Positions 12,061 through 19,770 of a stretch of 64,000 bases of DNA are shown in pieces. This stretch comes from JBMOOG01 sp049324535. Lineage in GTDB: Bacteria; Pseudomonadota; Alphaproteobacteria; Rhodobacterales; Rhodobacteraceae. Location of the stretch: the NCBI GenBank assembly GCA_049324535.1, contig JBMOOG010000015.1, positions 40,603-104,602 on the forward strand, read 5' to 3'. Made by a program: the position numbers and the translations under genes. Numbering within the stretch: position 1 is the stretch's first letter; each line of letters begins with the position of its first letter. The notes beneath the pieces are model-generated. The model saw nothing but the letters and a program-made list of their open reading frames with translations, was not told the DNA's origin and made no database searches.

Positions 12061-12858
12061 ATGGACACCGTCGTGCTGCATCCCCGCCTGCCCTTCGCCC
12101 CCTGGGCCGACCCGCGCACCCGGCGCCTGCCGGGAATCCTCCCGCTCGACCCGGCCGACTGGCTGGTGGTGGACGAGGTCTACGCCGAGCAGATGCGGCT
12201 GCGCGACCGGCTGATCGCCGAACGCGAGCCCGAGGTGCACGCGCTCCTGCCCCGCGGCGAGGCGGCGGCGGCCGAGCTCTACGCGGCGGTGCTGGCGCGG
12301 CTTCCCGATCTCGGCTTCACGATCGAGGCCGGGCAGGCGACCCGCCCGGACGGGGTGACGGTGCCGCTCGATCCGGCGCGGCCGCTGCGCACGCTCGGCC
12401 GGCTCTGCCAGGAGGATTTCTGCCTCATGGACCAGGGCGCGGGCGAGGACGAGCCGGTGCTGACCGGCGCGATCCTCTGTTTCCCCTCGGGCTGGCGGCT
12501 TTCCGAGAAGATCGGCCGGGCGATGGTGCGCATCCACCGCCCGGTCGCGAAATACGACGCGGATGTCGCGCGCCGGGTGCAGCGGCTCTTCGACGCGATC
12601 CGCCCCGAGCAGCCGCTCTGGCGCGCCAACGCCCATTTCGCGCGCGCTCCCTTGTTCAATCCGCTCTCCGAGGCGCAGGGCAAGGATCTGGCCGAATCCG
12701 AGATGCCCTGGATCCGGTCCGAGCGCCAGTGCCTGCTGCGCCTGCCGCAGACCCGGGCGGTGGTGTTCTCGATCCACACCTACCTCGTGCCGCTCGCGGC
12801 GCTCAGCCCCGAACAGGCCGCCGCGCTGGCCGAACACACCCCGCATCGCGCCCCCTGA
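12061..12858 (+). CDS. DUF3445 heme-dependent oxidative N-demethylase family protein
   Basis: A 265-residue protein of the DUF3445 (HDOD) family. Features are the LPFAPWADPRTRRLPGILPLD N-terminal region (shown in part: PGILPLDPADW), the QEDFCLM segment near residue 120, GAILCFPSGWRLSEKIG, and the C-terminal ERQCLLRLPQTRAVVFSIHTY. Members are heme proteins implicated in oxidative N-demethylation of methylated amines. No partner subunits are adjacent, so the substrate is open. The gene is divergent from dddP across 123 bp, and a repeat element follows its stop directly. Confidence 0.85.
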   Translation: MDTVVLHPRLPFAPWADPRTRRLPGILPLDPADWLVVDEVYAEQMRLRDRLIAEREPEVHALLPRGEAAAAELYAAVLARLPDLGFTIEAGQATRPDGVTVPLDPARPLRTLGRLCQEDFCLMDQGAGEDEPVLTGAILCFPSGWRLSEKIGRAMVRIHRPVAKYDADVARRVQRLFDAIRPEQPLWRANAHFARAPLFNPLSEAQGKDLAESEMPWIRSERQCLLRLPQTRAVVFSIHTYLVPLAALSPEQAAALAEHTPHRAP

Positions 12859-12913
12859 TCTTCTTCTTCGCCCCAATACCCTCGGGGGGTGCGGGGGGGC
12901 AGACAGCCCCCCG
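12859..12913 (+). repeat. Rhodobacteraceae-type intergenic repeat, copy A
   Basis: TCTTCTTCTTCGCCCCAATACCC followed by a G-rich stem and GGGGGCAGACAGCCCCC (described in parts). It matches copies inside nnr and between the ABC permease genes: CTTCTTCTTCG, three variable bases, AATACCC, G-run, GGGGCAG, C-run. It lies directly after the DUF3445 stop. The G/C runs can fold into a stem. Confidence 0.75.
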
Positions 12914-12931
12914 ACGGACGGCCAAAGCGAA

Positions 12932-12953
12932 AGGGGCGCCCGCGGGCGCCCCT
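12932..12953 (-). terminator. Rho-independent terminator of glnA
   Basis: AGGGGCGCC / GGCGCCCCT form a perfect 9-bp stem with a CGCG loop. On the minus strand it is followed by TTTCGCTTT. It begins about 26 nt after the glnA stop. Confidence 0.8.
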
Positions 12954-12979
12954 CTGCCGTGCCGGATTCCGGCCGCCGG

Positions 12980-14389
12980 TCAGCAGGAGTAGTACATCTG
13001 GTACTCGACCGGGTGCGGGGTGTGTTCGAAGGCGTAGACCTCTTCCCACTTGAGCGCCATGTAGCCCTCGAGCTGGTCCTTGGTGAACACGTCGCCCGCA
13101 AGCAGGAAATCGTGGTCCTTCTCCAGCTCCTCGAGCGCCTCGCGCAGCGACCCGCAGACCGTCGGGATCTGGGCCAGTTCCTCGGGCGGCAGGTCGTAGA
13201 GATCCTTGTCCGACGCCGGGCCCGGGTCGATCTTGTTCTTGATGCCGTCGAGGCCGGCCATCAGCAGGGCGGCGAAGGCCAGATAGGGGTTGGCCGAGGG
13301 GTCGGGGAAGCGGGCTTCGACGCGCTTGGCCTTCGGGCTCTCGGTCCACGGAATGCGGACGCAGCCCGACCGGTTGCGGGCGGAGTAGGCGCGCAGCACC
13401 GGGGCCTCGAAGCCGGGGATCAGGCGCTTGTAGCTGTTGGTCGAGGGGTTGGTGATCGCGTTCAGCGCCTTGGCGTGCTTGAGGATGCCGCCGATGAAGT
13501 AGAGCGCCTCCTGGCTGAGGTCGGCATACTTGTCGCCGGCAAAGAGCGGCTTGCCGCCCTTCCAGATCGACATGTTCACGTGCATGCCCGACCCGTTGTC
13601 GCCCTTCATCGGCTTCGGCATGAAGGTCACGGTCTTGCCGTAGGCGTGGGCCACGTTGTGGATCACGTATTTGTATTTCTGGATGTTGTCGGCCTGCTCG
13701 ACGAGCCCGCCGAAGATCAGTCCGAGTTCGTGCTGCGCGGTCGCCACCTCGTGGTGGTGCTTGTCGACGCGCATGCCCATGCGCTTCATGGTCGACAGCA
13801 TCTCGGAGCGCAGGTCCTGCGAGGCGTCCACCGGATTCACCGGGAAATAGCCGTCCTTGTGCATGGCGCGGTGCGCCTGGTTGCCCATGTCGTATTCGGT
13901 GTCGGTGTTCCAGGCGGCGTCGATCGCGTCGATCTGGAAGGACACCTTCGAGGGCGTCACCGAATAGCGCACGTCGTCGAAGATGAAGAATTCGGCCTCG
14001 GGGCCGAAATAGGCCGCATCGCCGATGCCCGAGGACTTGAGATAGGCCTCGGCCTTTTCGGCGGTGCCGCGCGGATCGCGCGAATAGGGCTCGCCGGTGT
14101 CAGGCTCGACCACGTTGCAGTGCACGCAGAGGGTCTTCTCGGCGTAGAACGGGTCCAGATAGACCGAGCCGGCGTCCGGGATCAGCTTCATGTCGGACTG
14201 GTCGATCGACTTCCAGCCGGCAATCGACGAGCCGTCGAACATGAAGCCTTCTTCGAAGAACTCCTCGTCCACGAGATCGGCGACCAGCGTCACGTGCTGG
14301 AGCTTGCCCTTGGGGTCGGTGAAGCGGATGTCGACGTATTCGACCTCGTTGTCCTTCATCAGCTTGAGAGCGTCCTTGACCTTGCTCAT
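12980..14389 (-). CDS. glnA: Glutamine synthetase, type I
   Basis: A 469-residue GS-I that makes glutamine from glutamate, ammonia and ATP. The beta-grasp N-terminus has FMFDGSSIAGW, and the catalytic domain carries FGPEAEFF, NGSGMHVN-type metal and ATP motifs, and NPSTNSYKRL. The adenylylation tyrosine lies in KDLYDLPPEE (about Tyr398), so activity is probably under GlnE control. It starts 54 bp after glnB, and the two form the usual alphaproteobacterial glnBA operon. A good terminator follows. Confidence 0.98.
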   Translation of the reverse strand: MSKVKDALKLMKDNEVEYVDIRFTDPKGKLQHVTLVADLVDEEFFEEGFMFDGSSIAGWKSIDQSDMKLIPDAGSVYLDPFYAEKTLCVHCNVVEPDTGEPYSRDPRGTAEKAEAYLKSSGIGDAAYFGPEAEFFIFDDVRYSVTPSKVSFQIDAIDAAWNTDTEYDMGNQAHRAMHKDGYFPVNPVDASQDLRSEMLSTMKRMGMRVDKHHHEVATAQHELGLIFGGLVEQADNIQKYKYVIHNVAHAYGKTVTFMPKPMKGDNGSGMHVNMSIWKGGKPLFAGDKYADLSQEALYFIGGILKHAKALNAITNPSTNSYKRLIPGFEAPVLRAYSARNRSGCVRIPWTESPKAKRVEARFPDPSANPYLAFAALLMAGLDGIKNKIDPGPASDKDLYDLPPEELAQIPTVCGSLREALEELEKDHDFLLAGDVFTKDQLEGYMALKWEEVYAFEHTPHPVEYQMYYSC

Positions 14390-14443
14390 CCTTGCGGTCC
14401 TTTCGTTGGCGTAACCTGGGCCGGAGCGATCCGGCAAATGGGT

Positions 14444-14782
14444 TCAGACGGCGTCTTCGCCGGTCTCTCCGGTGCGGATGCGGATGACCTGCTCGACGGG
14501 GCTGACGAAGATCTTGCCGTCGCCGATCTTGTCGGTGCGGGCCGCGCCCACGATGGCGTCGATGGCGGTCTCGACCTGATCGTCGGGCAGAACCACGACG
14601 ATCATCACCTTGGGCAGGAAATCGACCACGTATTCGGCGCCGCGGTAGAGTTCGGTGTGGCCCTTCTGGCGGCCGAAACCCTTCACCTCGATGACCGAAA
14701 GCCCCTGGACACCCACGTCCTGAAGGGCCTCCTTCACCTCGTCGAGCTTGAAGGGCTTGATGATCGCCTCGATCTTCTTCAT
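14444..14782 (-). CDS. glnB: Nitrogen regulatory protein P-II
   Basis: A 112-residue P-II trimer subunit that senses 2-oxoglutarate, ATP and uridylylation state to control GlnE and NtrB. The T-loop contains Tyr51 in ELYRGAEYVVDF, the uridylylation site, and the B- and C-loops (ARTDKIGDGKIFV, then RIRTGETGEDAV) are intact. Being first in an operon with glnA makes it GlnB rather than GlnK, since no amtB is present. A small inverted repeat TGCCC/GGGCA lies about 115 bp upstream. Confidence 0.97.
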   Translation of the reverse strand: MKKIEAIIKPFKLDEVKEALQDVGVQGLSVIEVKGFGRQKGHTELYRGAEYVVDFLPKVMIVVVLPDDQVETAIDAIVGAARTDKIGDGKIFVSPVEQVIRIRTGETGEDAV

Positions 14783-14955
14783 CGGCCGTCGACTCCCCCG
14801 GTCACTGGTCTGCCTCGTCTCACCACTTCCGTGCGGGCGCGACAATGCACTAGTCTGCCAAGGGCCGGCGCCATCGGCGGGATCGCCGGCGACTGCCCAA
14901 AAAACGGGCAATCAGCCATGAAAAACGGCTGTCTTGAAACAGGACCGGCGAGAAA

Positions 14956-16626
14956 ATGACCGAACTGCTGACCGCTGCCCAAATGCGCGCCATCGAACGG
15001 ACGGCGATCGCCGGTGGCGCGGTCAGCGGCCTCGAGCTGATGGAGCGCGCCGGGCGCGGCGTGGTCGAGGCGATCCTCGCGGAGTGGCCGGACCTCGGCG
15101 CGGCCGGGGCGCTGCCCCGGACCCCGGGGTATTGGGACGAAGAAGAAGCGCCGGAGCGGCGCCGGGCGGTGGTGCTCTGCGGGCCGGGCAACAACGGCGG
15201 CGACGGGTTCGTGGTGGCGCGGCTTCTGAAGGAACGGGGCTGGGCGGTGGAGGTCTTCCTCTGCGGCGACCCCGAAAGGCTGCCACCGGATGCGCGGGCG
15301 AACCATGAGCGGTGGCGGGCGATGGGGGCGGTCGCGCCGCTCGACGGTCGCAGCTTCGCGCAACGGGTGGTTCCGGCGCGCTGCGATCTTGTGATCGACG
15401 CCCTGTTCGGCACCGGGCTCGCGCGACCGGTGGACCTGCCGCTGGGCGCGCTGGCTCCGGCGCGGGAGGAGGGCGCGGGCCGCCGCGTCGTCGCGATCGA
15501 CCTGCCGAGCGGGATCGACAGCGACAGCGGGCGGGTCATCGGCGATGCGGCGAATTGCGTGATGGCCGACCTCACCGTCACCCTTCACGCGTTGAAACTC
15601 GGCCATGTCCTGGCCGCCGGCCCCGAACACGCGCATCGGGTGCGCCTCCGGGACATCGGGCTGGGTCCGGGCGCAGCCCGGCCGGCGACGCCCGCGGCCG
15701 TGACCCTGGCCGCGCCGGACCGGACCGTCGCCCAGAAGCGCCCGGACCACAAATACGGTCACGGCCACGCGCTGATCCTCTCGGGCCCGTCCGGCCGCGG
15801 CGGGGCAGGGCGCCTGGCCGCGCGCGGCGCGCTCAGGATCGGGGCGGGGCTGGTGACGCTGGGGTGCCCGCCCGAGGCCATCCCGGAGAACGCCGCGCGG
15901 CTCGATTCGGTGATGCTGCGCGCGGTGACCGATGGCGACGCCCTGGCCGCGGCGCTGGCGGACCGGCGGATCAACGCGTTTTGCCTCGGGCCGGGGATGG
16001 GCACCGGGGCGCGCGAGGCGGGGCTGGTGGCGGCGGCCCTGGCGTCAGCGCGCGCGACGGTCCTGGACGCCGATGCGCTGACGCTGCTGGCGCGCGACCC
16101 CGCCCTGTTCGCGGCCCTGCATGACCGGTGCGTTCTCACCCCCCATGCCGGAGAGTTCGCGCGCCTCTTTCCCGACATCGCGGAACGGCTCGCCGCGCCG
16201 GCACCGAGGGGCCCGGCCCATTCCAAGGTGGACGCCACACGCGCGGCGGCGGCGCGCGCGGGCTGCGTGGTCCTGTTCAAGGGCCCCGACACCGTGATTG
16301 CCGACCCGTCTGGACGCTGCGCGGTCCACGCTGCCTGCTACGAGCGGGCCGCGCCCTGGCTGGCGACCGCCGGGTCGGGAGATGTGCTGGCGGGCTTCAT
16401 CACGGGGCTCCTCGCCCGTGGCTTCGATCCGATGCCGGGGGCCGAGACCGCCGCATGGCTGCATGCGGAATGCGCGCGCCGGTTCGGACCCGGGCTTATC
16501 GCCGAAGACCTGCCGGAGCAGGTGCCGGGCGTGCTGCGCGATCTGGGGGCTGGCGGTCAGACCGCCTTGAGCGGCGGCGCGGGGGCCTTCACGGCGCCGG
16601 CGGCCAGTTCCACGCCTTCGGCGTAG
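14956..16626 (+). CDS. nnr: Bifunctional NAD(P)H-hydrate epimerase/dehydratase
   Basis: A 556-residue fusion repairing damaged NAD(P)HX. The N-terminal YjeF_N epimerase domain (about 1-240) has GPGNNGGDGFVVARLL and AIDLPSGIDSDSG; the C-terminal ribokinase-like dehydratase domain has GPSGRGGAGRLAARGALRIG, LTPHAGEFARLFPD and ATAGSGDVLAGF. About 16 residues (GALPRTPGYWDEEEA, about 50-65) are encoded by an inverted copy of an intergenic repeat and sit between the first helices and the nucleotide-binding motif. The 3' end overlaps the convergent Hint gene by 70 bp. It is divergent from glnB. Confidence 0.95.
   Translation: MTELLTAAQMRAIERTAIAGGAVSGLELMERAGRGVVEAILAEWPDLGAAGALPRTPGYWDEEEAPERRRAVVLCGPGNNGGDGFVVARLLKERGWAVEVFLCGDPERLPPDARANHERWRAMGAVAPLDGRSFAQRVVPARCDLVIDALFGTGLARPVDLPLGALAPAREEGAGRRVVAIDLPSGIDSDSGRVIGDAANCVMADLTVTLHALKLGHVLAAGPEHAHRVRLRDIGLGPGAARPATPAAVTLAAPDRTVAQKRPDHKYGHGHALILSGPSGRGGAGRLAARGALRIGAGLVTLGCPPEAIPENAARLDSVMLRAVTDGDALAAALADRRINAFCLGPGMGTGAREAGLVAAALASARATVLDADALTLLARDPALFAALHDRCVLTPHAGEFARLFPDIAERLAAPAPRGPAHSKVDATRAAAARAGCVVLFKGPDTVIADPSGRCAVHAACYERAAPWLATAGSGDVLAGFITGLLARGFDPMPGAETAAWLHAECARRFGPGLIAEDLPEQVPGVLRDLGAGGQTALSGGAGAFTAPAASSTPSA
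15104..15150 (-). repeat. Intergenic-type repeat inserted in frame within nnr, copy B
   Basis: Read on the minus strand this gives GCTTCTTCTTCGTCCCAATACCCC, GGGGTCCGGGGCAGCGCCCCGGCC (given in parts), nearly the same as the copies after the DUF3445 gene and between the ABC permease genes. It is in frame and free of stops in nnr. Confidence 0.75.
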
Positions 16627-17081
16627 ACCACCTGGGGCGTGTCGAACTGAAGCTCGTAGACGTGCATCCCGCGCACCCGGCCGTTGGCGACGAACTCGCC
16701 GTCGGCGATCCGCGACACCGGGACCAGCGCCTGGGCGGTTCCGAACAGCGCCTCGGCGCGCCAGTCGCGCAGCAGGATCTGCGTGGCCTCCGGCAGGGTC
16801 AGGTCGCGGTCGGGCCGGTCGTGGCCGAGGGCGCCCTGCGCCACGCGGATCGCGCGGCCCGAATAGCGGTGCATGTGGATGCGGCGCAGGACCCGCAGCC
16901 CCGACCGCGTGACCACGCGATCGCCGGGGTTGAGGAACTCGACCGGAAGCGCGCCGTCCGCCGTCATGACCAGCGTGCCGGCACCGATGCCGACCACCGT
17001 CTGGCGGGCGGGGGACCGGGCGGGGGTCACTGTCCCCGCGACACTCAGCGCCGTCGTCGAATTCTGCATGGCGGTATCCAT
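16557..17081 (-). CDS. Degenerate Hint-domain protein
   Basis: A 174-residue protein made mostly of a Hint (hedgehog/intein) module: GAGTLVMTADGALPVEFLNPGD (split: GTLVMTADGALPVEF, NPGDRVVTRSG) matches the Hint_2 start block common in Rhodobacteraceae. The nucleophilic Cys normally opening the block is Gly here (Gly31), and the usual SPQHRIL-like block is PEATQILL, so the His is lost. Autoprocessing is therefore unlikely. No toxin or calcium-repeat domain is attached. I chose the ATG with GGGGCAG upstream; the frame is open 30 codons further. The 3' end overlaps nnr. Confidence 0.75.
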   Translation of the reverse strand: MDTAMQNSTTALSVAGTVTPARSPARQTVVGIGAGTLVMTADGALPVEFLNPGDRVVTRSGLRVLRRIHMHRYSGRAIRVAQGALGHDRPDRDLTLPEATQILLRDWRAEALFGTAQALVPVSRIADGEFVANGRVRGMHVYELQFDTPQVVYAEGVELAAGAVKAPAPPLKAV

Positions 17082-17150
17082 TCTGCCCCGGTTCAAAAAT
17101 TCTGGAGGAATATGGCAAGAATGCGTCCCGTGCAGGCCATTTCCGGGGCG

Positions 17151-17189
17151 CTTTTTCCTCTCGCATCGCACGGGGGTTCTTGCTAGAAG
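17151..17189 (+). promoter_or_regulatory. tRNA-type promoter upstream of tRNA-Leu(UAG)
   Basis: CTTTTTCC at the 5' end and CTAGAAG at the 3' end, 32 nt apart, are shared with the region before tRNA-Leu(GAG) (33 nt apart). CTAGAAG probably includes the -10 element, 58 nt before the tRNA. The start of transcription is inferred. Confidence 0.5.
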
Positions 17190-17246
17190 GGCGCGGATTT
17201 CCGGGGGCGGACCGGGCGGGGAACCGTCCGGGCGTGTTTCGGGTTT

Positions 17247-17331
17247 GCGGGTGTGGCGGAATTGGCAGACGCACCGGATTTAGGTTCCGGCGCCGCGAGG
17301 CGTAGGGGTTCAAGTCCCTTCACCCGCACCA
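17247..17331 (+). tRNA. tRNA-Leu (anticodon UAG)
   Basis: This is an 85-nt class II tRNA including an encoded CCA. The acceptor arm GCGGGTG pairs with CACCCGC, the D-arm begins TGGCGGAATTGGCAGACGC, and the anticodon stem CCGGA/TCCGG encloses loop TTTAGGT (anticodon TAG at 17281-17283). There is a long variable arm and a T-arm GGGGTTCAAGTCCC. It lies 22 bp upstream of tig. Confidence 0.97.
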
Positions 17332-17353
17332 TGGATGGACAAAGGACGACGGA

Positions 17354-18688
17354 ATGCAGGTCACCGAGACCCTGAAAGACGGACTGAAGCGCGCCTACAC
17401 GATCACGCTGAGCGCGGCCGAACTCGACAGCAAAGTCGAGGAGAAGCTGATCGAGGCGCAGCCCGAGGTCGAGATCAAGGGCTTCCGCAAGGGCAAGGTG
17501 CCGCTGGCGATCCTGCGCAAGCAGTTCGGCCAGCGTCTGCTGGGCGATGCGATGCAGGACGCGATCGACGGCGCGATGAAGGCGCATTTCGACCAGACGG
17601 GCGACCGTCCGGCCGCGCAGCCCCGCATCACCATGGAGGGCTCGGAGTCCTGGAAGGAAGGCGACGATGTCGTGGTCGCGATGACCTACGAGGCGCTGCC
17701 GGAGATCCCCGAGGTGGACGTGGGCACGGTCAAGCTCGAGAAGCTGATCGTCAAGGCCGACGCGGCCTCGGTGGCCGAGGCGCTCGAGAACCTCGCCAGG
17801 TCGGCGCAGTCCTTCGAGGACCGCAAGAAGGGCGCGAAGGCCAAGTCGGGCGATCAGGTGGTGATCGACTTCGTCGGCAAGATCGACGGCGTGGCGTTCG
17901 AGGGCGGTGCGGGCACCGACTATCCGCTCGTGCTCGGGTCGGGGTCGTTCATCCCCGGCTTCGAGGACCAGCTGATCGGCGCCAAGGCCGGTGACACGGT
18001 CGCCGTGAACGTGACCTTCCCGGAAAGCTACGGGGCGGCGCATCTGGCCGGCAAGGCCGCGGTGTTCGACTGCACCGTGAAGGCCGTGCGCGAGCCGAAG
18101 CCGGCCGCGATCGACGATGATCTGGCCAAGCGCTTCGGAGCCGAGAACCTCGAGGCGCTCAAGGGTCAGGTGGCCGAGCGTCTGGAGGCGGAATACGCGG
18201 GCGCCGCGCGCGCGGTGATGAAGCGCGCCCTTCTCGACCAGCTTGACGCGATGGTGTCCTTCGAGCTGCCGCCGAGCCTCGTCGCGGCCGAGGCCCATCA
18301 GATCGCGCACCAGCTCTGGCACGAGGAGCACCCCGAGGAGCACGGCCACGGCCACGGCGCGATCGAGCCCACCGACGAGCACAACAAGCTTGCCGAACGC
18401 CGGGTCCGTCTGGGCCTGCTTCTGGCCGAGATGGGGCGCCGGGAAAGCATCGAGATCACCGATTCCGAGATGACCCAGGCCGTTCTGGCGCAGGCGCGCC
18501 AGTATCCGGGGCAGGAGCGGGCCTTCTTCGAGTATGTGCAGAAGAATCCGCAGGTGCAGCAGCAGCTGCGCGCGCCGATCTTCGAGGACAAGGTCGTGGA
18601 CTTCATCTTCGGCAAGGCCACGGTGACCGAGAAGGAGGTCTCGAAGGACGCGCTTCAGAAGGCCGTGGAGTCGCTCGACGAGATGTGA
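17354..18688 (+). CDS. tig: Trigger factor
   Basis: A 444-residue ribosome-associated chaperone and prolyl isomerase. The N-terminal ribosome-binding signature GFRKGKVPLAILRKQFG (about residues 43-59) is intact, followed by the FKBP-type PPIase domain (SGDQVVIDFVGKIDG, GSGSFIPGFEDQLIGAKAGD) and the helical C-terminal chaperone domain. A His-rich stretch, HEEHPEEHGHGHG (about residues 323-335), is inserted in the C-terminal domain. It follows tRNA-Leu closely and ends at a strong terminator. Confidence 0.97.
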   Translation: MQVTETLKDGLKRAYTITLSAAELDSKVEEKLIEAQPEVEIKGFRKGKVPLAILRKQFGQRLLGDAMQDAIDGAMKAHFDQTGDRPAAQPRITMEGSESWKEGDDVVVAMTYEALPEIPEVDVGTVKLEKLIVKADAASVAEALENLARSAQSFEDRKKGAKAKSGDQVVIDFVGKIDGVAFEGGAGTDYPLVLGSGSFIPGFEDQLIGAKAGDTVAVNVTFPESYGAAHLAGKAAVFDCTVKAVREPKPAAIDDDLAKRFGAENLEALKGQVAERLEAEYAGAARAVMKRALLDQLDAMVSFELPPSLVAAEAHQIAHQLWHEEHPEEHGHGHGAIEPTDEHNKLAERRVRLGLLLAEMGRRESIEITDSEMTQAVLAQARQYPGQERAFFEYVQKNPQVQQQLRAPIFEDKVVDFIFGKATVTEKEVSKDALQKAVESLDEM

Positions 18689-18719
18689 CCCCGGCCCTGC
18701 CGCGCGATCGGGTTCTTGC

Positions 18720-18743
18720 GGGGCCATCCTTCGGGATGGCCCC
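18720..18743 (+). terminator. Rho-independent terminator of tig
   Basis: GGGGCCATCC / GGATGGCCCC form a perfect 10-bp stem with a TTCG tetraloop, followed by TTCGTTT. It lies 31 nt after the tig stop. Confidence 0.85.
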
Positions 18744-18871
18744 TTCGTTTCGGGGCGGGCCCGGCGGCCGGGGCGGAAGAGACGGGGCGCGCAAACGGAA
18801 AGGCGCCGCTTGCGCGACGCCCTTGTCCGGTTCAAGGCCGCGTCAGTGCCGACGCGGCGGTTGTGCGCGGC

Positions 18872-19441
18872 TCAGCGGCCCCAGGTGCGAACCGGGCCGC
18901 AGTCCATGTGCACGAAGTTCGACCGCGAGTATTTGCCGACGCCGCCGGCGCTGCAGGCCATGGCAGCCTTGTAGATCTGGCCGACGCTGCGCGACTTGAG
19001 CCGCAGGTCGGCCGCCTGGCCGACCATGTGCAGCGAGTGCTTGGCCACGCCGCGCGACCGGGACCGCAAAAGCGCGTTGGTCGCCGCGGTGCGGTAGCCG
19101 GACAGAAGCATGTAGGGCTCGCTCACGTCCATGAGACGGTGCGAGGCGGCCGCAATGTCGATAGTGCGCGCGTCGATCTTGGTCACTTCGTCCGAGCGCC
19201 AGTCGCGCATGAAGTAATTGATCTCGTTCAGGGCCTCGGGGATGTACTCGCCCTCGATCCAGTAGATCGTGTCGAGGCTTTCGCCGGTCCGCCCCGAATA
19301 CATGCGGATCCGACGCACGTCGCCCGCGCCGCGCAGGAGGCCGAAGGCCTGGGAGTAGGTGGGGGCCGCAACAACGGCCGTCACAGCGAAAGCCCGGATG
19401 AGACCTCTCCGGGAGATACCCCGAGTATCCTGGTCGTTCAT
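18872..19441 (-). CDS. Tat-exported DUF882 (YcbK-like, peptidase M15 family) protein
   Basis: A 189-residue protein with a twin-arginine signal (SRRGLIRAF, residues 10-18) and a DUF882/YcbK domain. The M15-type zinc site is visible: SGYRT, then SLHMVGQAADLR and GKYSRSNFVHMDCG, giving the His/Asp/His set. Relatives act on peptidoglycan peptides or as a carboxypeptidase-like lattice-remodelling factor; the substrate is unproven. It is divergent from the L,D-transpeptidase gene, and both act on the cell wall, so shared control of the 329-bp region between them is plausible. Confidence 0.85.
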   Translation of the reverse strand: MNDQDTRGISRRGLIRAFAVTAVVAAPTYSQAFGLLRGAGDVRRIRMYSGRTGESLDTIYWIEGEYIPEALNEINYFMRDWRSDEVTKIDARTIDIAAASHRLMDVSEPYMLLSGYRTAATNALLRSRSRGVAKHSLHMVGQAADLRLKSRSVGQIYKAAMACSAGGVGKYSRSNFVHMDCGPVRTWGR

Positions 19442-19770
19442 TTCAGATGCGCCTGTCCCGTCGCTTCTCGCCGCGTTCGCGCGGCTGATCTGGCACTCGT
19501 TTCCCCCAAGTGCGCCCCGTTTATTGCACAGGCGGATTCAGCCGCCAACCGGGGAATTGTCCACAGGCTCGAAAACCCTTCCGCATCGGCAGAAATCTGC
19601 GCACGGGCTTTGCCTGTGGTTGTGCTGCACGCTTTTCCGAATCGGTTGTGGCTTCGGGGCAACTGTGCCCGGCGCACCCCGCAGCCCATGGCCGTAAGTC
19701 CGGTGGACAAGGCGTGGCGAATCCTTGAACCTGTGCAGCATTTCGGAACGGCTGCCACCCCGAGGATTTG
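19442..19770. other. Divergent intergenic region between two cell-wall genes
   Basis: It contains no convincing gene. A near-consensus DnaA-box-like TTGTCCACA (19558-19566) and a small inverted repeat GGCGG/CCGCC (from about 19532) are present. Composition is lower in GC than the neighbouring genes, as expected for promoters in both directions. Confidence 0.5.

Noticed and set aside
14820..14860. Sigma-54-like TGGCAG...TGCAT before glnB on the minus strand
   Set aside because: The GG and GC dinucleotides are 9 rather than 10 bases apart, and sigma-54 sites do not tolerate that change.
19518..19566. DnaA-box-like TTGTCCACA and nearby TTGCACA motifs, possible replication origin
   Set aside because: Only one near-consensus box, no AT-rich unwinding stretch and no origin-linked genes nearby.
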